DNA of 6,045 bases, taken from Nitrososphaera sp. (GTDB taxonomy: Archaea > Thermoproteota > Nitrososphaeria > Nitrososphaerales > Nitrososphaeraceae). The stretch's first letter is position 1, and every line of letters begins with the position of its first letter. Both the position numbers and the translations under genes were made by a program. The stretch is from NCBI GenBank assembly GCA_025929855.1, contig JAICPK010000061.1, positions 1-6,045 on the forward strand, written 5' to 3'. The notes under the pieces were generated by a model. That model was not told the DNA's origin, did no database searches, and saw only the letters and a list, made by a program, of their open reading frames with translations. Positions 5,611 through 6,045 of this stretch are shown piece after piece.

Positions 5611-5703
5611 GTGATTAGAAAAGCCATTTTAATATGGATTATCTCAAGAATTGCCAGATCCTTCATGAAAAAAGCATTTAATCCTAGAAGAAGGTATCAA
5701 TAA
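5611..5703 (+). CDS. possible leaderless small basic peptide, 30 aa
   Basis: The frame opens at GTG and ends at TAA (5701-5703). It begins (M)IRKAILIWIISRIARSF and ends NPRRRYQ. Nine residues are Arg or Lys and none is acidic. The first 23 residues alternate hydrophobic and basic positions as expected for an amphipathic helix, followed by a basic tail. This could be a membrane-active, membrane-associated or nucleic-acid-binding peptide; no family is recognised. Support for a real gene is positional: a TATA box 26 bases upstream places the start site at the GTG, and a T7 tract begins six bases after the stop. There is no in-frame ATG upstream before a stop codon at 5584-5586. Against it are the short length, the GTG start and an overlapping 27-codon frame on the other strand. 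The transcript could also be non-coding. Confidence 0.35.
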   Translation: MIRKAILIWIISRIARSFMKKAFNPRRRYQ

Positions 5704-5709
5704 CTTTAA

Positions 5710-5716
5710 TTTTTTT
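5710..5716 (+). terminator. T7 tract after the small basic ORF
   Basis: Seven consecutive T residues lie six bases past the TAA at 5701-5703, within a wider T-rich stretch (CTTTAATTTTTTTATT). This is a good archaeal oligo-U terminator candidate and closes a compact unit that starts at the TATA box at 5582. Confidence 0.4.
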
Positions 5717-5750
5717 ATTAATAATAATATGCCAAAAACAATTTTAGTAT

Positions 5751-5758
5751 CTTATTTG
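5751..5758 (+). promoter_or_regulatory. possible TATA box for the Ser/Glu-rich gene
   Basis: CTTATTTG is centred about 30 bases upstream of the ATG at 5784, the same spacing seen for EF-2 and the MqnD-like gene. The match is weak and the whole stretch is AT-rich. The closer TATATATA at 5777-5784 abuts the ATG and is too near to serve as a TATA box for it. Confidence 0.3.
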
Positions 5759-5783
5759 TAACAATTCTATAGGTCGTATATAT

Positions 5784-6045
5784 ATGTCCAACCAGCGCCT
5801 GCCTAATGAAGAAGACATACGAAGAGTTAGCGATACTGAGGAATCAGTTAATCTCCGCTCCAGTCCAGGATTGCAAGAAGAGACGCCAAGTACCAGTACC
5901 TTAACAGCAAACGAGGAGGAAAAAGAAAATGCAGCGGATGTGGTAGCCTCAAGTAGCGAAGCGAGTGGAGAAAAATCGTCCTCATCTTCTTCAAATGCAG
6001 ACCAAGAAACAGAAGAAGCTGTTGTAGAGGAGGGTAAACTAGCTA
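5784..6045 (+). CDS. N-terminus of a Ser/Glu-rich protein (partial)
   Basis: The frame opens at ATG (5784-5786) and is still open at the end of the window, giving 87 visible residues. The composition is extreme: 21 acidic residues, about 17 serines (six in a row at 65-70) and almost no aromatic residues, which indicates an intrinsically disordered, strongly acidic segment. There is no signal peptide or membrane helix in the visible part. Acidic disordered heads of this kind precede the folded part in several archaeal proteins. The co-chaperone GrpE is one that would fit the final EEGKLA leading into a coiled coil, but nothing visible proves it. There is no clear Shine-Dalgarno; a TATA-like box 30 bases upstream fits a near-leaderless start. 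Confidence 0.75.
   Translation, partial: MSNQRLPNEEDIRRVSDTEESVNLRSSPGLQEETPSTSTLTANEEEKENAADVVASSSEASGEKSSSSSSNADQETEEAVVEEGKLA

Larger units (their letters stand above)
5378..5783. other. intergenic spacer, 406 bases, with a possible small transcription unit
   Basis: The first part (5378-5550) contains T-rich and pyrimidine-rich stretches likely to end the MqnD-like transcript, and no plausible gene. The middle holds a perfect 12-bp palindrome (5554-5565) and a TATA box (5582-5587). A 30-codon GTG frame (5611-5703) follows, then a T7 tract. The last 65 bases are very AT-rich and lead into the promoter of the gene starting at 5784. No tRNA-like cloverleaf or long inverted repeat is visible. 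Confidence 0.5.

Noticed and set aside
5583..5666. 27-codon minus-strand frame starting MKDLAILEIIHIKMAFL, overlapping the basic peptide
   Set aside because: It is hydrophobic and could be a membrane peptide, but it has no ribosome site and no TATA box at the right spacing. The plus-strand frame has better promoter and terminator placement.

Overview
The window looks archaeal, most likely an ammonia-oxidising thaumarchaeon of the Nitrososphaera type. The translation factor is EF-2 with a diphthamide-loop histidine rather than bacterial EF-G. Its switch I reads RQMTI, a form I associate with the TACK archaea. Several genes sit 26-35 bases downstream of AT-rich TATA-like boxes with little or no leader. 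A single C2H2 zinc finger of archaeal type is also present. The lineage call rests on family resemblance and promoter style, not on a marker gene search.

Layout, left to right. Positions 1-111 hold the 3' end of a plus-strand gene with a CxxC motif, followed by a strong Shine-Dalgarno and a signal-peptide-like stub that goes nowhere. Positions 201-1507 hold a minus-strand two-gene unit: a small membrane-anchored protein (1196-1507), then a membrane-anchored alpha/beta hydrolase (201-1192). The hydrolase is broken by a frameshift near 356-365, and its catalytic-histidine segment lies in the -1 frame at 201-358. Upstream of that unit is a minus-strand gene for a 125-residue protein with a C-terminal C2H2 zinc finger (1558-1935). 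A roughly 300-base spacer follows (1936-2237) with no convincing gene.

The core of the window is EF-2 on the minus strand (2238-4439), transcribed divergently from an MqnA/MqnD-family gene on the plus strand (4547-5377). The 107-base gap between them carries two back-to-back TATA boxes with matching flanks. After the MqnD-like gene comes a 406-base spacer (5378-5783). It contains a 12-bp perfect palindrome, a TATA box placed for a leaderless GTG start, a possible 30-residue strongly basic peptide and a T7 tract. The window ends inside a plus-strand gene whose visible N-terminus is Ser/Glu-rich and probably disordered.

Most of this is ordinary housekeeping and lineage-specific chromosome. EF-2 drives ribosomal translocation, and the MqnD-like protein may serve menaquinone synthesis. 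The hydrolase and its small partner look like an envelope-facing pair. I see no mobile element, CRISPR array, rRNA or tRNA. The two observations I would follow up first are the frameshifted hydrolase and the possible leaderless basic peptide.
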